From contig NZ_ANBE01000014.1 in the NCBI RefSeq assembly GCF_000341145.1, forward strand, positions 90,083 through 127,228: a stretch of 37,146 nt of DNA, given 5' to 3'. Below are positions 16,151 to 25,835 of this stretch, in pieces. Origin of the DNA: Nocardiopsis xinjiangensis YIM 90004 (GTDB lineage: Bacteria; Actinomycetota; Actinomycetes; Streptosporangiales; Streptosporangiaceae). Made by a program: the position numbers and the translations under genes. The first letter of the stretch is position 1. Every line of letters starts with the position of its first letter. The notes beneath the pieces were generated by a model. It was not told the DNA's origin, ran no database searches, and saw nothing but the letters and a program-made list of their open reading frames with translations.

Positions 16151-17341
16151 TCACCTGTCCGGGTCGGCGACCTCCAGACGCCGGGGGACGGTGGCGGCGG
16201 GGGCGGGCAGGCGCAGCGGAGCAGGACCCGGGGTGATGCGCCCGGCCGCTGTGGCCCGGACCGCTCCCGTGCAGGAGGGCAGCGCTCCGGGGAGCCCGTG
16301 CCAGGTGAAAAAACCCAGCAGCGCGAACAGGTAGGCCTCCTTGGCGTCGCCGTCCAGCCCCAGGTCCCCGGCGGGGACCGGCCGTGCGGGGTGCAGGAGT
16401 TCGGCCAGGCGCGCGGAGAGCACCGGGTTGCGGGCCCCGCCCCCGGACACGTGCACCTCGGCCACGGAGAAGGGCCCGAGCGCCTCGGCCACGGTGCGGG
16501 CGGTCAGTTCGACCAGGGTCGCCAGGAGGTCGGGGGCCTCGACCGGCCCGTGTGTGCCGGTGTGTGCGTCCAGGACGGCGTCGAGGTAGGGGGCGCCGAA
16601 CAGCTCCGGTCCCGTGGACTTGGGCGGGGCGAGCCGGTAGTAGGGGTCGGCCAGGAGCGTGGCCAACAGGTCGGGGTCGACACGGCCCGCGGCGGCGATC
16701 CGCCCGTCGAGGTCCAGGTCGGCGCGGCCGTCGGTCACGCGGCGCACGGCGGCGTCCATGAGGGCGTTGCCGGGGCCGGTGTCGAACGCGGTGGGTGCCC
16801 CGGTGGAGGGCACGACCGTGGCGTTGGCGATGCCGCCGATGTTGAGGGCCGCCGCCGGCACGCCCCGCCCGTTCAACAGAAGCGTGTCGAGTACCGCCGC
16901 CAGCGGGGCGCCCTGGCCCCCGGCGGCCACGTCGGCGGTGCGCAGGTCGGAGACCACGGGGAGCCCGGTGGCCTCGGCGATCCATGCGGGTTGGCCCAGT
17001 TGCAGGGTCCCGTGCACGGTCGACCCCTCCACCCAGTGGAAGAGGGTCTGCCCGTGGGAGGCGACCAGATCGGCCCGGCCCCCGGCCAGATCGGTGGCGG
17101 CCTCCCGCGCGGCCCCGGCGAACTCCTGCCCGATACCGGTGTCGAGCCGGCACACGGTCTCCATGGTCGTGGAGCCCGGTGGAAGGGCTGCGCGCAGTTC
17201 CCCGCGCAGAGGTGCGGAGTAGGGGACGGTGCGGTGCCCGAGTGGTCGCAGCCGGACGAGGTCCCCGTCGAGAACGAAGTGCCCGGCGGCGACGTCGATG
17301 CCGTCGGTGGAGGTGCCCGAGGACAGACCCAGCACTCGCAC
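16151..17341 (-). CDS. anmK: Anhydro-N-acetylmuramic acid kinase
   Basis: A 396-residue sugar kinase of the actin-like ATPase superfamily. It cleaves the 1,6-anhydro ring of anhydro-MurNAc and phosphorylates it to MurNAc-6-phosphate in peptidoglycan recycling. Signatures are GTSTDGID at residues 9-16 (canonical GTSMDGID with Met to Thr), VASHGQTLFHW, LNIGGIANATV, and DTGPGNALMD with the catalytic aspartate, then VHVSGGGARNPVL for nucleotide binding. The GTG at 17341 follows AGGGGGTG and puts the first beta strand at residue 2; an upstream ATG at 17401 falls inside the promoter-operator region. A symporter gene follows 34 bases downstream. No murQ, nagZ or murK gene is in the window. Confidence 0.94.
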   Translation of the reverse strand: MRVLGLSSGTSTDGIDVAAGHFVLDGDLVRLRPLGHRTVPYSAPLRGELRAALPPGSTTMETVCRLDTGIGQEFAGAAREAATDLAGGRADLVASHGQTLFHWVEGSTVHGTLQLGQPAWIAEATGLPVVSDLRTADVAAGGQGAPLAAVLDTLLLNGRGVPAAALNIGGIANATVVPSTGAPTAFDTGPGNALMDAAVRRVTDGRADLDLDGRIAAAGRVDPDLLATLLADPYYRLAPPKSTGPELFGAPYLDAVLDAHTGTHGPVEAPDLLATLVELTARTVAEALGPFSVAEVHVSGGGARNPVLSARLAELLHPARPVPAGDLGLDGDAKEAYLFALLGFFTWHGLPGALPSCTGAVRATAAGRITPGPAPLRLPAPAATVPRRLEVADPDR

Positions 17342-17362
17342 GCGGCACCCCCTTCGTCGGAA

Positions 17363-17434
17363 ATGAACGTCTGCGGATCCCACTTCGGCAAAAACGTTCA
17401 TCCAGGGATATCCCGCGCCTGTGTGCCCACGCAA
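17363..17434 (-). promoter_or_regulatory. Candidate anmK promoter with an inverted-repeat operator
   Basis: On the minus strand a possible -35 TTGCGT (17429-17434), 18-base spacer and -10 TATCCC (17405-17410) lie about 65 bases ahead of the anmK start. Directly over and after the expected start point are two inverted copies of an eight-base word: ATGAACGT at 17363-17370 and ACGTTCAT at 17394-17401, centres 31 bases apart, close to three helical turns. This suits a repressor bound downstream of the promoter. The repeat is seen directly; the regulator is unknown. Confidence 0.5.
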
Positions 17435-17516
17435 CCCCTGTTACGCGTTGGCCGGAGCCGGTTTTTCGGCCAGGGAGCGACCGTTCGCCGGGCCGCTCTG
17501 CGGCACCCCCATCCCC

Positions 17517-19106
17517 TCAGACGAAGGGCAGTACCGAGCACACCGTCACCACCCCCAGGCCCAGGGCGATGTAGCGGTAGTTCTTGTACCAGGGGGTCTC
17601 CGCCAGGGCTGCCGATTCCTGCCGCCAGCTCTGCCGGCTCCAGGTGACGGCCTCGAGTTTCTCCGCCGGCGGGGCCGGGGTGCTGAGTGAGATGGCCACG
17701 AAGACCACCAGGCTCAGCAGGAACATGATGCCCGTCCCGTACAGGAACTGGAGGTTGCCCACACCCAGGAGCTCGAACACCAGGAAGGCGGCCAACCCGA
17801 CCGGCACCACCGCCAGCGTCCACAAACCGGCGGCCGTGGAGGCCCGCCTCCAGAACAACCCGCCGAGCAGGACCACCACCAGCGGCATCGTCACGTACCC
17901 CAGGAAGGACTGGAAGTAGGCCACGATGCCCGAGAACGTGGTGATCACCGGCGCCCACAAGGCGGCCACCACCAGGAAGCCCCCCACGAGGAACCGGCCG
18001 ATGGTCAACAGCTGGCGTTCGGTGAACCTGTGGTTGCGGGTCTTGACGAAGTCGTTGACCACCAGGCTCGCGGCACCGTTCAGGACCGAGTCCAGGGTGG
18101 ACATCAGGGCGAAGACCAGAGCGGCGACCACGAGCCCGCGCAGCCCCACCGGCACGTAGTCGAACACCAGCGCCGGCCAGACCAGGTCGCTGTTGGCGAC
18201 CTCGGCAGGGTCGTAGATGCCCCGGGCGAGAACCCCCGGGAAGATCAGGATCACCAGGACCGGAAGCTGCAGAGCCCCAGCGAACAGGGCACCCCAGCGC
18301 CCGTGGTCGATGTTCTTGGCCGCCAGGACACGCTGGACGACGATGTGGTTGGCCACCCACACGTAGAAGGAGAGCCAGATCGCGCCGGTGAAGATACCGG
18401 GCCAGGGAACAAGGTCGTCGTCCGGCGGTGGGGCGACGGTGAAACCTCCCTCGGGCGCGAGCTCGGGGAGGGCCGACCAGTCGTAGCCGAACTCGGCGAA
18501 GACCATGATGAACAGCGCGGACCCCGCGGCGAACAGCACCACGCCCTGGATGGTGTCGGTGATCATCACCGACTTCAGGCCGCCGATGAGCACGTACCCG
18601 CCGCCCAGTACGGCGATGATGACGATGAGCACGCCCAGAGGGATCTCGGGGAACAGCAGGGAGAGCACCAGGGAGCCGGCGAACATCGCGCCCGCGCTGT
18701 CGAGGAGCATGGCCGTGACCACGGTGAAGCCGGAGAACGCGTAGCGGGCCCGGCGGTCGTACCGGCGTTCCAGGAACTCCGGGACGGTGGTGATCCGTGA
18801 CTGCAGGTAGAAGGGCAGGATCAGCAACGCGAACACGAGCAGGACCAGCGTGGCCATCCACTCGAAGTTCCACACTTGGATGCCGCTGGTGAAACCGGCA
18901 CCTGCCAGGCCGAGGTATTGGGTGCCGCTGAACTGTGTCGCGTACAGGGAGAACCCGACCACGGGCCAGACCATGCTCCGGCTCGCGAGGAAGTAGCTCT
19001 CAGAGCCCTCCTGACCGCGGCCGACCCAGACGGCGATGGCGATCACGGCGGCCACGAAGAGCACGACGACGGTCAGGTCGACGGGTCCCAGGGTGAAGTC
19101 GGGCAT
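17517..19106 (-). CDS. Sodium:solute symporter (SSS family), following the usp gene
   Basis: A 529-residue protein with about 13-14 membrane helices. SSS markers: SESYFLASRSMVWPVVGFSL, FSGTQYLGLAG, VLIGGLKSVMITDTIQG, FALMSTLDSVLNGAASLVVNDF (the Na2-site segment) and a charged cytoplasmic loop. It belongs to a different SSS branch from the symporter at 14611. A C-terminal stretch containing the soluble loop VTWSRQSWRQESAALAETPW followed by one last helix resembles sugar and organic-acid symporters of this family. The ATG at 19106 has AGGGGTGA upstream and lies only six bases after the usp stop codon, so translation of the two is probably linked. The substrate is not known. Confidence 0.88.
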   Translation of the reverse strand: MPDFTLGPVDLTVVVLFVAAVIAIAVWVGRGQEGSESYFLASRSMVWPVVGFSLYATQFSGTQYLGLAGAGFTSGIQVWNFEWMATLVLLVFALLILPFYLQSRITTVPEFLERRYDRRARYAFSGFTVVTAMLLDSAGAMFAGSLVLSLLFPEIPLGVLIVIIAVLGGGYVLIGGLKSVMITDTIQGVVLFAAGSALFIMVFAEFGYDWSALPELAPEGGFTVAPPPDDDLVPWPGIFTGAIWLSFYVWVANHIVVQRVLAAKNIDHGRWGALFAGALQLPVLVILIFPGVLARGIYDPAEVANSDLVWPALVFDYVPVGLRGLVVAALVFALMSTLDSVLNGAASLVVNDFVKTRNHRFTERQLLTIGRFLVGGFLVVAALWAPVITTFSGIVAYFQSFLGYVTMPLVVVLLGGLFWRRASTAAGLWTLAVVPVGLAAFLVFELLGVGNLQFLYGTGIMFLLSLVVFVAISLSTPAPPAEKLEAVTWSRQSWRQESAALAETPWYKNYRYIALGLGVVTVCSVLPFV

Positions 19107-19112
19107 CGCTGA

Positions 19113-19595
19113 TCACCCCTCTTCCGTGTCGATGGTGCGCTCGGCGGTCCCGTGTCGCCCGTCCCGGACCACGAGGACCGAGCAGTGCGCGTCGCGTGCC
19201 AGGGGCAGGGAGAGGTCGCCCAGCGCCAGGCGGTCGGCCGAATGCGCCCCGCGTACCCCCACGACGATGAGTCCGGCCCGTAGTTCCTCGGAGACCCGTA
19301 GGACCGACCGTTCCGGCCGCCGGGTGATCCGCAGCTCGGTGCGGGCGGTCGTGAACCCCTGTTCGGCCAGTTCGTCGGCCCGCCTTCGGAGGAACTCCTC
19401 GCCCTCTGTTCGCAGCCGTTCCTCCTGCGCGGGTACCGCGGTGACCCCGGTGACGCTGGGGGAGCGGACCTTGACATGGACCAGGGCCAGGCGGGAGCCG
19501 GTGGCCTCCGACAACCGGGCCGCGGTGCCCACGGCCCGATCGGACTCGGGTGAGCCGTCGTCGGCCACCAGGACCAGGGTGGGAAAGGAAACCAT
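19113..19595 (-). CDS. Universal stress protein (UspA family)
   Basis: A 160-residue single-domain Usp. The N-terminal strand LVLVADDGSPESDRAVGTAA with its aspartate, the central helix and the C-terminal nucleotide-loop region GVRGAHSADRLALGDLSLPL are all present. The loop matches the ATP-binding pattern G-x2-G-x9-G, but an aspartate replaces the usual Ser/Thr after the last glycine, so nucleotide binding is uncertain. The gene is the first of a two-gene unit with the symporter six bases downstream. Usp domains are found fused to or encoded beside several transporters, which supports a regulatory partnership, though that is inference. It is divergent from the FMN reductase gene. Confidence 0.88.
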   Translation of the reverse strand: MVSFPTLVLVADDGSPESDRAVGTAARLSEATGSRLALVHVKVRSPSVTGVTAVPAQEERLRTEGEEFLRRRADELAEQGFTTARTELRITRRPERSVLRVSEELRAGLIVVGVRGAHSADRLALGDLSLPLARDAHCSVLVVRDGRHGTAERTIDTEEG

Positions 19596-19820
19596 CAGCG
19601 GACTCCGCTCACGAGTACTGTCCGGGACCGGCCCGGCCCACGGCGGTGCGCTGTGTCCGCGTGTGCCGGGCTCCTCCTCTTCAGTGCCAGAACTCGACGC
19701 CGTGTTCGAGTTTCCTCACGGAGTGTCACCGAAGAACCGGAATCCGGGCGGCACCCGTCGCAATGGTGGCCCGCACGGTGCGAGGATCGAGGGGCCGACG
19801 ACGACACCGGGGGTGCGTAC

Positions 19821-20390
19821 ATGACGGAGTGGACGGTGCTGGGGATCTGCGGGAGCTTGCGCCGGGGTTCCTACAATGCCGCGCTGCTGGACCTGGTGGA
19901 CGGGCTCTCCGAGGGTGCCCGTGTGGTCGGGGCCGATCTCGCCGGTCGTCTGCCCCTGTTCGACCCCGACGTGGAGAACGACGAGAGGGCCTGGCCCGAT
20001 GCGGTGCGTGAGTTCCGCGCACGCGCAGAGGAGGCCGAGGGCGTGGTCATCGCGACCCCGGAGTACGCGCACGGCCCGGCCGGGGTCACCAAGAACGCGC
20101 TGGACTGGCTCGTGGGCTCGGGCGGGTTGGTCGGGCGTCCGACCTTGCTGGTCAGCGCCTCGCCCGGTCAGGCCGGCGGGATGCGTGCGCACACTCCGCT
20201 CATGCCGCCCCTGACGTTGTTGGGCGCGATCCTGGTGGACTGCGTCGTCGTCTCGCGCGCGGGGGCCCGCACGGACGCGTCGGGGCGCTTCACCGACCCG
20301 GCGGTGGTCGACCGTGTGCGGCTGGCGGTCGGGGAGCTGCAGGAAGCGCTGGGGTACGCAGCGCACAAGCGCGCACCCGGGGTGTTGTGA
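19821..20390 (+). CDS. NAD(P)H-dependent FMN reductase (flavodoxin-like fold)
   Basis: A 189-residue flavoprotein. The FMN phosphate loop is GSLRRGSYNAALL (residues 11-23), and the family signature TPEYAHGPAGVTKNALDWLV is complete, followed by LLVSASPGQAGGMRAH. Relatives reduce quinones, azo compounds, chromate or free FMN using NAD(P)H. The ATG at 19821 has GGGGGTG nine bases upstream. It is divergent from the usp gene across 225 bases and lies 68 bases ahead of argG, which has its own promoter. Its physiological substrate cannot be told from the sequence. Confidence 0.9.
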   Translation: MTEWTVLGICGSLRRGSYNAALLDLVDGLSEGARVVGADLAGRLPLFDPDVENDERAWPDAVREFRARAEEAEGVVIATPEYAHGPAGVTKNALDWLVGSGGLVGRPTLLVSASPGQAGGMRAHTPLMPPLTLLGAILVDCVVVSRAGARTDASGRFTDPAVVDRVRLAVGELQEALGYAAHKRAPGVL

Positions 20391-20422
20391 TCCGACTCAC
20401 TGTTGCGTCCCTGACCACTGGT

Positions 20423-21910
<1,488 letters not shown>

Positions 21911-21934
21911 GGCCCTGAGCCTTCTCGACAACCG

Positions 21935-21975
21935 ACGGGCCGCCCCGTCCGGGAACCCCGGGCAGGGCGGCCCGT
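21935..21975 (+). terminator. argG terminator
   Basis: ACGGGCCGCCC at 21935-21945 pairs perfectly with GGGCGGCCCGT at 21965-21975. The enclosed bases contain a further CCGGG/CCCGG stem, so the whole is a long compound hairpin, starting 24 bases after the argG stop codon. Confidence 0.8.
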
Positions 21976-22043
21976 TCCGTCGTGCCCGGGATCGTTGCTG
22001 GGGGCGGGGGTGGGCTCGGGCCTGAGGCCGGGTTCGGGTCCCC

Positions 22044-22134
22044 GGGGCTCGGCAATCAGGGTTTCTTGTGGTGGCTGGGTGCGGTGGTTCCTCGGGGTCG
22101 GGCTGAGCTCGACGCTCCGACGAACACCACCCAC
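22044..22134. repeat. Short copy of the dispersed repeat: both outer ends joined
   Basis: Bases 22044-22073 are identical over 30 bases to 27195-27224, and bases 22106-22134 are identical over 29 bases to 28317-28345. In the large element these two words lie more than 1 kb apart; here they are separated by only 32 bases. The joined ends form a hairpin: GGTGGTTCCTCGGGGTCGGG (from 22083) pairs imperfectly with the segment ending CGACGAACACCACC at 22131. This is either an empty target for the 1.06-kb interior or a deleted copy. Confidence 0.8.
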
Positions 22135-22249
22135 CTGCACCGGTTCACTGCCCCACCCACCGCTGTCCTCGCGCCCCAGAGCCTGAGCCCCCGAGCCCCC
22201 AGCACCTCTCGCACGCCTGAGGAACCAATCCCCTCACCGAACACCACGT

Positions 22250-23017
22250 CTAGAACCAGACCGCGGCGTCGATCTCCAGGTCGTAGAACTCGTGTGCGCC
22301 CTGGCGCGCGTCCAGGCCCCAACCGGCACGCATCCGCTGCGGCAGCAGGAGGCCCTCGACCTCCTGCTCTCCGCTGAACACGGTCGTGAACCGGTGGATG
22401 TCGTATCCGTGACCGTCCGGGTCGCCCCACCGCGGCAGTGCGATCCACTCCAGCCGGCCCTTGGGGCTCACCCGGATCGTGATCCGGTGGACCCGCCCGT
22501 CGATGATCATGTCGGCGTGTGCGATGTCGTCGTCGACCTCGGACCAGTGCACCTGCGGCAGCAGAGCCGCCGCCGGGGTGAGCGCGAGGTCCGCGGCCAG
22601 CCGCCCCGCCGTGCTCCGGGCGACGTCGTGGTCATCGGCGGAGAACACCGGTAGCAGGCCCCCGGCCGACCACCGCAGCCGTCCCGACCCCGCGTGGTAG
22701 AGGTCGAAGCCGTGCAGGGGGCACGGGCCCACCCGTGCGGCGGCCGCCCACACGTACCCGCGGCCCGCCGAGAGCAGCTGCCGGGCCCGCACTCGGCGCC
22801 AGCTCCCCAACCAGACACGGCCGTGCATGGTCAGCACGACGGTGGTCGACAGCGGGGCGCCCGGGGCGATGCAGTGCCCCGTCCACCGCCGCACCGGGGC
22901 GGGCAGGCCCTCGACCGAGGCGGGATCGAAACCCTCGGTGGCCGGGGTCTGCGGGATCAGGGCGTCCCAGGTCGGTGCGGCTGTTCGGGCTTCCGGGGGC
23001 GCCGGCAGAGTCACCAT
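22250..23017 (-). CDS. DUF6544-like protein
   Basis: A 255-residue soluble protein. The order of segments fits my recollection of the DUF6544 family: an N-terminal PAPVRRWTGHCIAPGAPLS, then VVLTMHGRVWLG, a tryptophan-containing basic strand, GYVWAAAARVGP, HAGSGRLRWSAGGLLPVFSA, then RSTAGRLAADLALTPAALL-type helix with QVHWSEVDDD, and a beta-rich C-terminal half (ITIRVSPKGRLEWIALPRWG, YDIHRFTTVFSGE). No catalytic residues are known for the family. The ATG at 23017 is preceded by GGGTCGGGG; the in-frame upstream extension overlaps the divergent promoter region and is rejected. It is divergent from the SDR gene at 23170 and convergent with argG. Confidence 0.62.
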   Translation of the reverse strand: MVTLPAPPEARTAAPTWDALIPQTPATEGFDPASVEGLPAPVRRWTGHCIAPGAPLSTTVVLTMHGRVWLGSWRRVRARQLLSAGRGYVWAAAARVGPCPLHGFDLYHAGSGRLRWSAGGLLPVFSADDHDVARSTAGRLAADLALTPAAALLPQVHWSEVDDDIAHADMIIDGRVHRITIRVSPKGRLEWIALPRWGDPDGHGYDIHRFTTVFSGEQEVEGLLLPQRMRAGWGLDARQGAHEFYDLEIDAAVWF

Positions 23018-23169
23018 GGCCCCGACCCTAGAGCGCACTGCCCCGAGGCCGGGCAGAGCCGCGCCGTGCACCGCGGAGCGGCTCTGCCCCGTGACGTGTG
23101 TGCACTTGTACCTGGGGTAGTCGGTGGGCGGGAGGCACGTGAGAGAGCTGTTCACGAGGGGGCACGACC

Positions 23170-24012
23170 ATGTCAGTCACCACTGGCACCGACCGGGTCG
23201 AGGGGTCCGGAGCATTCGACGACTACGAGCGCGTGGCGGTGGTCACGGGCGCGGACAGCGGGATCGGGCGGGCGAGTGCGATCCGTCTCGCCCAGGCCGG
23301 TTTCGACATCGGCGTCACCTACCACGAGGACACCGAGGGCATCAGCCGGACCGAGCACGAAGTCCGCAAGGCGGGTCGCCGCCTGGCTATCCGCCGGCAC
23401 GACCTCGCCGAACCGCGGCGGGGGGCCGACGCCGTCGGTGAGCTGATCGAGGAGCTCGGCGGTGTGGGGGTCCTGGTCAACAACGCGGGTCGGGGGTCGA
23501 ACCAACCCCTGTTGGAGACCGACTACGAACATTGGCGCGAAGTCCTGTCCGTGGACCTGGACGGCGCGTTCCTGTGCTCGCAGATCGCCGGACGCCACAT
23601 GCGCGATGTCGGGCGGGGCGGACGCATCATCAACGTCACCAGCGTCCACGAGGAGTACCCGAGGGTCAACGCCGGGGCCTACTGCGCCGCCAAGGGCGGG
23701 ATGAAGCTCCTCACCAGGACCTTGGCGCTGGAGCTCAGCCTGTACGGCATCACTGCGAACAACGTGGTGCCGGGCGAGATCGCCACCCCCATGACCGGTC
23801 AGCACGAGCAACCGCCGGAGCTGGACACACGGGCCGGTTATCCGCTGGCACGGCCCGGCCACGCCTACGAGGTGGCGGCCGCCGTGGCTTTCCTCGCTCA
23901 GCCCGAGGCCTCCTACGTCACCGGGACCTCGCTCTTCGTCGACGGTGGCCTGACCATGATGGGACCGCAGGCTGCCGAAGCCCTTCAAGACGGCACCTGG
24001 CGGGCCGGCTGA
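23170..24012 (+). CDS. Short-chain dehydrogenase/reductase (classical SDR)
   Basis: A 280-residue NAD(P)-dependent enzyme with cofactor motif TGADSGIG (residues 26-33), NNAG at 104-107 and catalytic residues S158, Y171 and K175 (YCAAK). The C-terminal VTGTSLFVDGGLTMM is the usual SDR ending. The aspartate in TGADSGIG and the HEDTEGI-type loop after beta2 resemble glucose-dehydrogenase-like and 3-oxoacyl-reductase-like SDRs; the substrate is not assigned. GAGGGGGCACG precedes the ATG. It is transcribed away from the DUF6544-like gene across 152 bases, and ends at a bidirectional terminator. Confidence 0.92.
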   Translation: MSVTTGTDRVEGSGAFDDYERVAVVTGADSGIGRASAIRLAQAGFDIGVTYHEDTEGISRTEHEVRKAGRRLAIRRHDLAEPRRGADAVGELIEELGGVGVLVNNAGRGSNQPLLETDYEHWREVLSVDLDGAFLCSQIAGRHMRDVGRGGRIINVTSVHEEYPRVNAGAYCAAKGGMKLLTRTLALELSLYGITANNVVPGEIATPMTGQHEQPPELDTRAGYPLARPGHAYEVAAAVAFLAQPEASYVTGTSLFVDGGLTMMGPQAAEALQDGTWRAG

Positions 24013-24055
24013 GATCCGGAGGTCGGAACACGGGTGCGTTGGACAGCCGTGTGAG

Positions 24056-24083
24056 ACGGGTGCGACGCGTACGGCGCACCCGT
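24056..24083. terminator. Bidirectional terminator between SDR and Stealth genes
   Basis: ACGGGTGCG at 24056-24064 pairs perfectly with CGCACCCGT at 24075-24083 around a ten-base loop. It sits between the two convergent stop codons (24012 and 24090). Confidence 0.75.
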
Positions 24084-24089
24084 CCCCCC

Positions 24090-25835
24090 TCAGGCCCCCG
24101 GTTTCTCGTACGGGGACGGGAACGGGAACCGGTGCTCCAGGAACGAGCGCAGCATGCCGCTCACCCGCTCCTCCGCCTCCGGAGGTGTGTCCAGGTCGTT
24201 GAGGCAGAAGAAGTCGACCTTCTCGCCCTCCTCCAGGCGCGCGAGTTCGGCCGCGGCGTCCTCCCCGCCGACGTCGATGTAGCGCAACCGGTACTCTTCG
24301 GGCACCGCCTGCCCGGTCAACAGCGCGTAGTGGTGGTGCAGGGTCGCGGCGAACGCGACGTCCTCGGGGGAGCGGAACCGCGACCGCACGGTGCGTTCGG
24401 CCTCCTCGGCGTAGCGCTTCTCCAGCTCCAGCATGACCTCGCGGATCTGCGGGTGCGGCACATGCTTGAACTTGTGTGTGATGTGGCGGCCGAAACTCTC
24501 GTGCAGCAGGTGCCGCACGTTCTTGCCGGCCGAGTTGGGCGCGACCTCGTCACGCAGCGGGGGCCCGACCCCGAGCTGGAACGGGGAGAAGGGCAACCGT
24601 GCGATCCCACTGGCGTGGAAGAAGTCCTCCGAGTGCGCCGGACCGGCGAGGAACACGTCGTCGTTGAAGTACAGGTACCGCTCGGCGAGGCCCTCGATGT
24701 GGTGCAGCCGCGCCTCGATGGCGTGGGAGTTGAACGTCGGCAGCGCCTCGGGGGCGTCGAAGATGTCGCGGTGGTCCACCACGGTGATCCCCTCCGCCGC
24801 CGGGTCCAACCAGTCGGGCACCTGGGAGTCGGTGACCAGGTACACGTGGCGCACGAACGGCGCGTACATGTGCAGCGACCGCAGTGAGTACCGCAACTCC
24901 TGCCGGTCCACGAACCGGGACCGGTTGCCCGCCAGGGCCGGGACCGCGGCGTCGTCGTGCCGGGCGCGTTCGGCGGCGTGCTCGGGGTCGGCACCGTCCA
25001 CCCAGGTGTAGACCACGTCCACGGGGAAGTCGACATCGTCGACCATCCGCCAGGTGAAGGGTTCATAGGTGGGGTGTTCGCGCCCGCGCACACGCACGGT
25101 CGCGGGTGTGCGCGCTTCGAGGGGCAGCAGGTCGCAGACCCGGTTGCGGCGCGGGGCCACCAGGGCCCCGGACATCGCCTGTCGGGGGAGCACGGCGCGC
25201 AGCTTCGACAAGATCTCGTCCGCGTTGTCCCGGGCGGCGATGGTTTCTCCATCGCGCCAGAACTCCACGTCGCAGCCGTACTCGAACCCGCCCATGACGC
25301 GGCCGGCGGGGGAGAGGAGGTATTCGGCGAAACGGATCGTCAGGCCGGATTTGACGTCGGCGTCCAGGGCCCCATCGACGTAGGCGCTCTCACCCTCGAC
25401 CCCGCCGCCCCGCAACGGTGCGGCGGCATGGACCGCGCTCGAGTCGTACAGATCGCGCATGGCATCGAGGAACTGTTTGCGCTGTTTCCGGTGGACACCG
25501 ACGACGTGGCGCAGGGGTGAGCGCCCTCTGACCAGGAAGTGAGAGACCTCGGCCTGCTCGAGGGCGCGGGTGACCAGCTCCAGGTTGTGCGCGGCGGCGT
25601 CGGCGGCGGTGAACCCACCGACCACACGTCCGATCCGCTCCTGCCCGTGGTACTCGAAGGCGCGGGTGTCGGGGGCGGACTCCAGGAGATCGTGGCGCCG
25701 CTGGGCGGTCTTCGCCAGGCGCCGTTCCTCGGCGACGGCCTCTTTCGCGGCTCGGCGCTCGTTCTCGCGGCGTGCTCGGATCTGTCGGGGGACGAGCAGC
25801 GCACCGGTCCGTCTGATACGGGAACTCAGGGCCAT
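24090..25835 (-). CDS. Stealth-family sugar-phosphate transferase (capsule-polymerase-like)
   Basis: A 581-residue protein carrying the four Stealth conserved regions: CR1 DVVYTWVDGADP (272-284), CR2 from FVDRQELRYSLRSLHMYAPF through TDSQVPDWL to LYFNDDVFL (308-395), CR3 HITHKFKHVPHP (451-462) and CR4 FFCLNDLD (about 551-558). Stealth enzymes transfer hexose-1-phosphate from nucleotide sugars to build phosphodiester-linked polysaccharides. The N-terminal 60 residues form a charged, probably coiled helix (RARRENERRAAKEAVAEERR), and residues 60-260 form an extra domain of the kind found in actinobacterial members. There is no signal peptide. ATG at 25835 has GGAAG seven bases upstream. It is divergent from an FkbM methyltransferase gene. 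Confidence 0.92.
   Translation of the reverse strand: MALSSRIRRTGALLVPRQIRARRENERRAAKEAVAEERRLAKTAQRRHDLLESAPDTRAFEYHGQERIGRVVGGFTAADAAAHNLELVTRALEQAEVSHFLVRGRSPLRHVVGVHRKQRKQFLDAMRDLYDSSAVHAAAPLRGGGVEGESAYVDGALDADVKSGLTIRFAEYLLSPAGRVMGGFEYGCDVEFWRDGETIAARDNADEILSKLRAVLPRQAMSGALVAPRRNRVCDLLPLEARTPATVRVRGREHPTYEPFTWRMVDDVDFPVDVVYTWVDGADPEHAAERARHDDAAVPALAGNRSRFVDRQELRYSLRSLHMYAPFVRHVYLVTDSQVPDWLDPAAEGITVVDHRDIFDAPEALPTFNSHAIEARLHHIEGLAERYLYFNDDVFLAGPAHSEDFFHASGIARLPFSPFQLGVGPPLRDEVAPNSAGKNVRHLLHESFGRHITHKFKHVPHPQIREVMLELEKRYAEEAERTVRSRFRSPEDVAFAATLHHHYALLTGQAVPEEYRLRYIDVGGEDAAAELARLEEGEKVDFFCLNDLDTPPEAEERVSGMLRSFLEHRFPFPSPYEKPGA

Larger units (their letters stand above)
21911..22249. other. 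Convergent intergenic region with terminator and short repeat copy
   Basis: This 339-base gap between argG and the DUF6544-like gene holds the argG terminator (21935-21975) and the 91-bp repeat locus (22044-22134). The remainder, about 22135-22249, is C-rich on the plus strand with no recognisable gene or hairpin of note. Confidence 0.7.
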
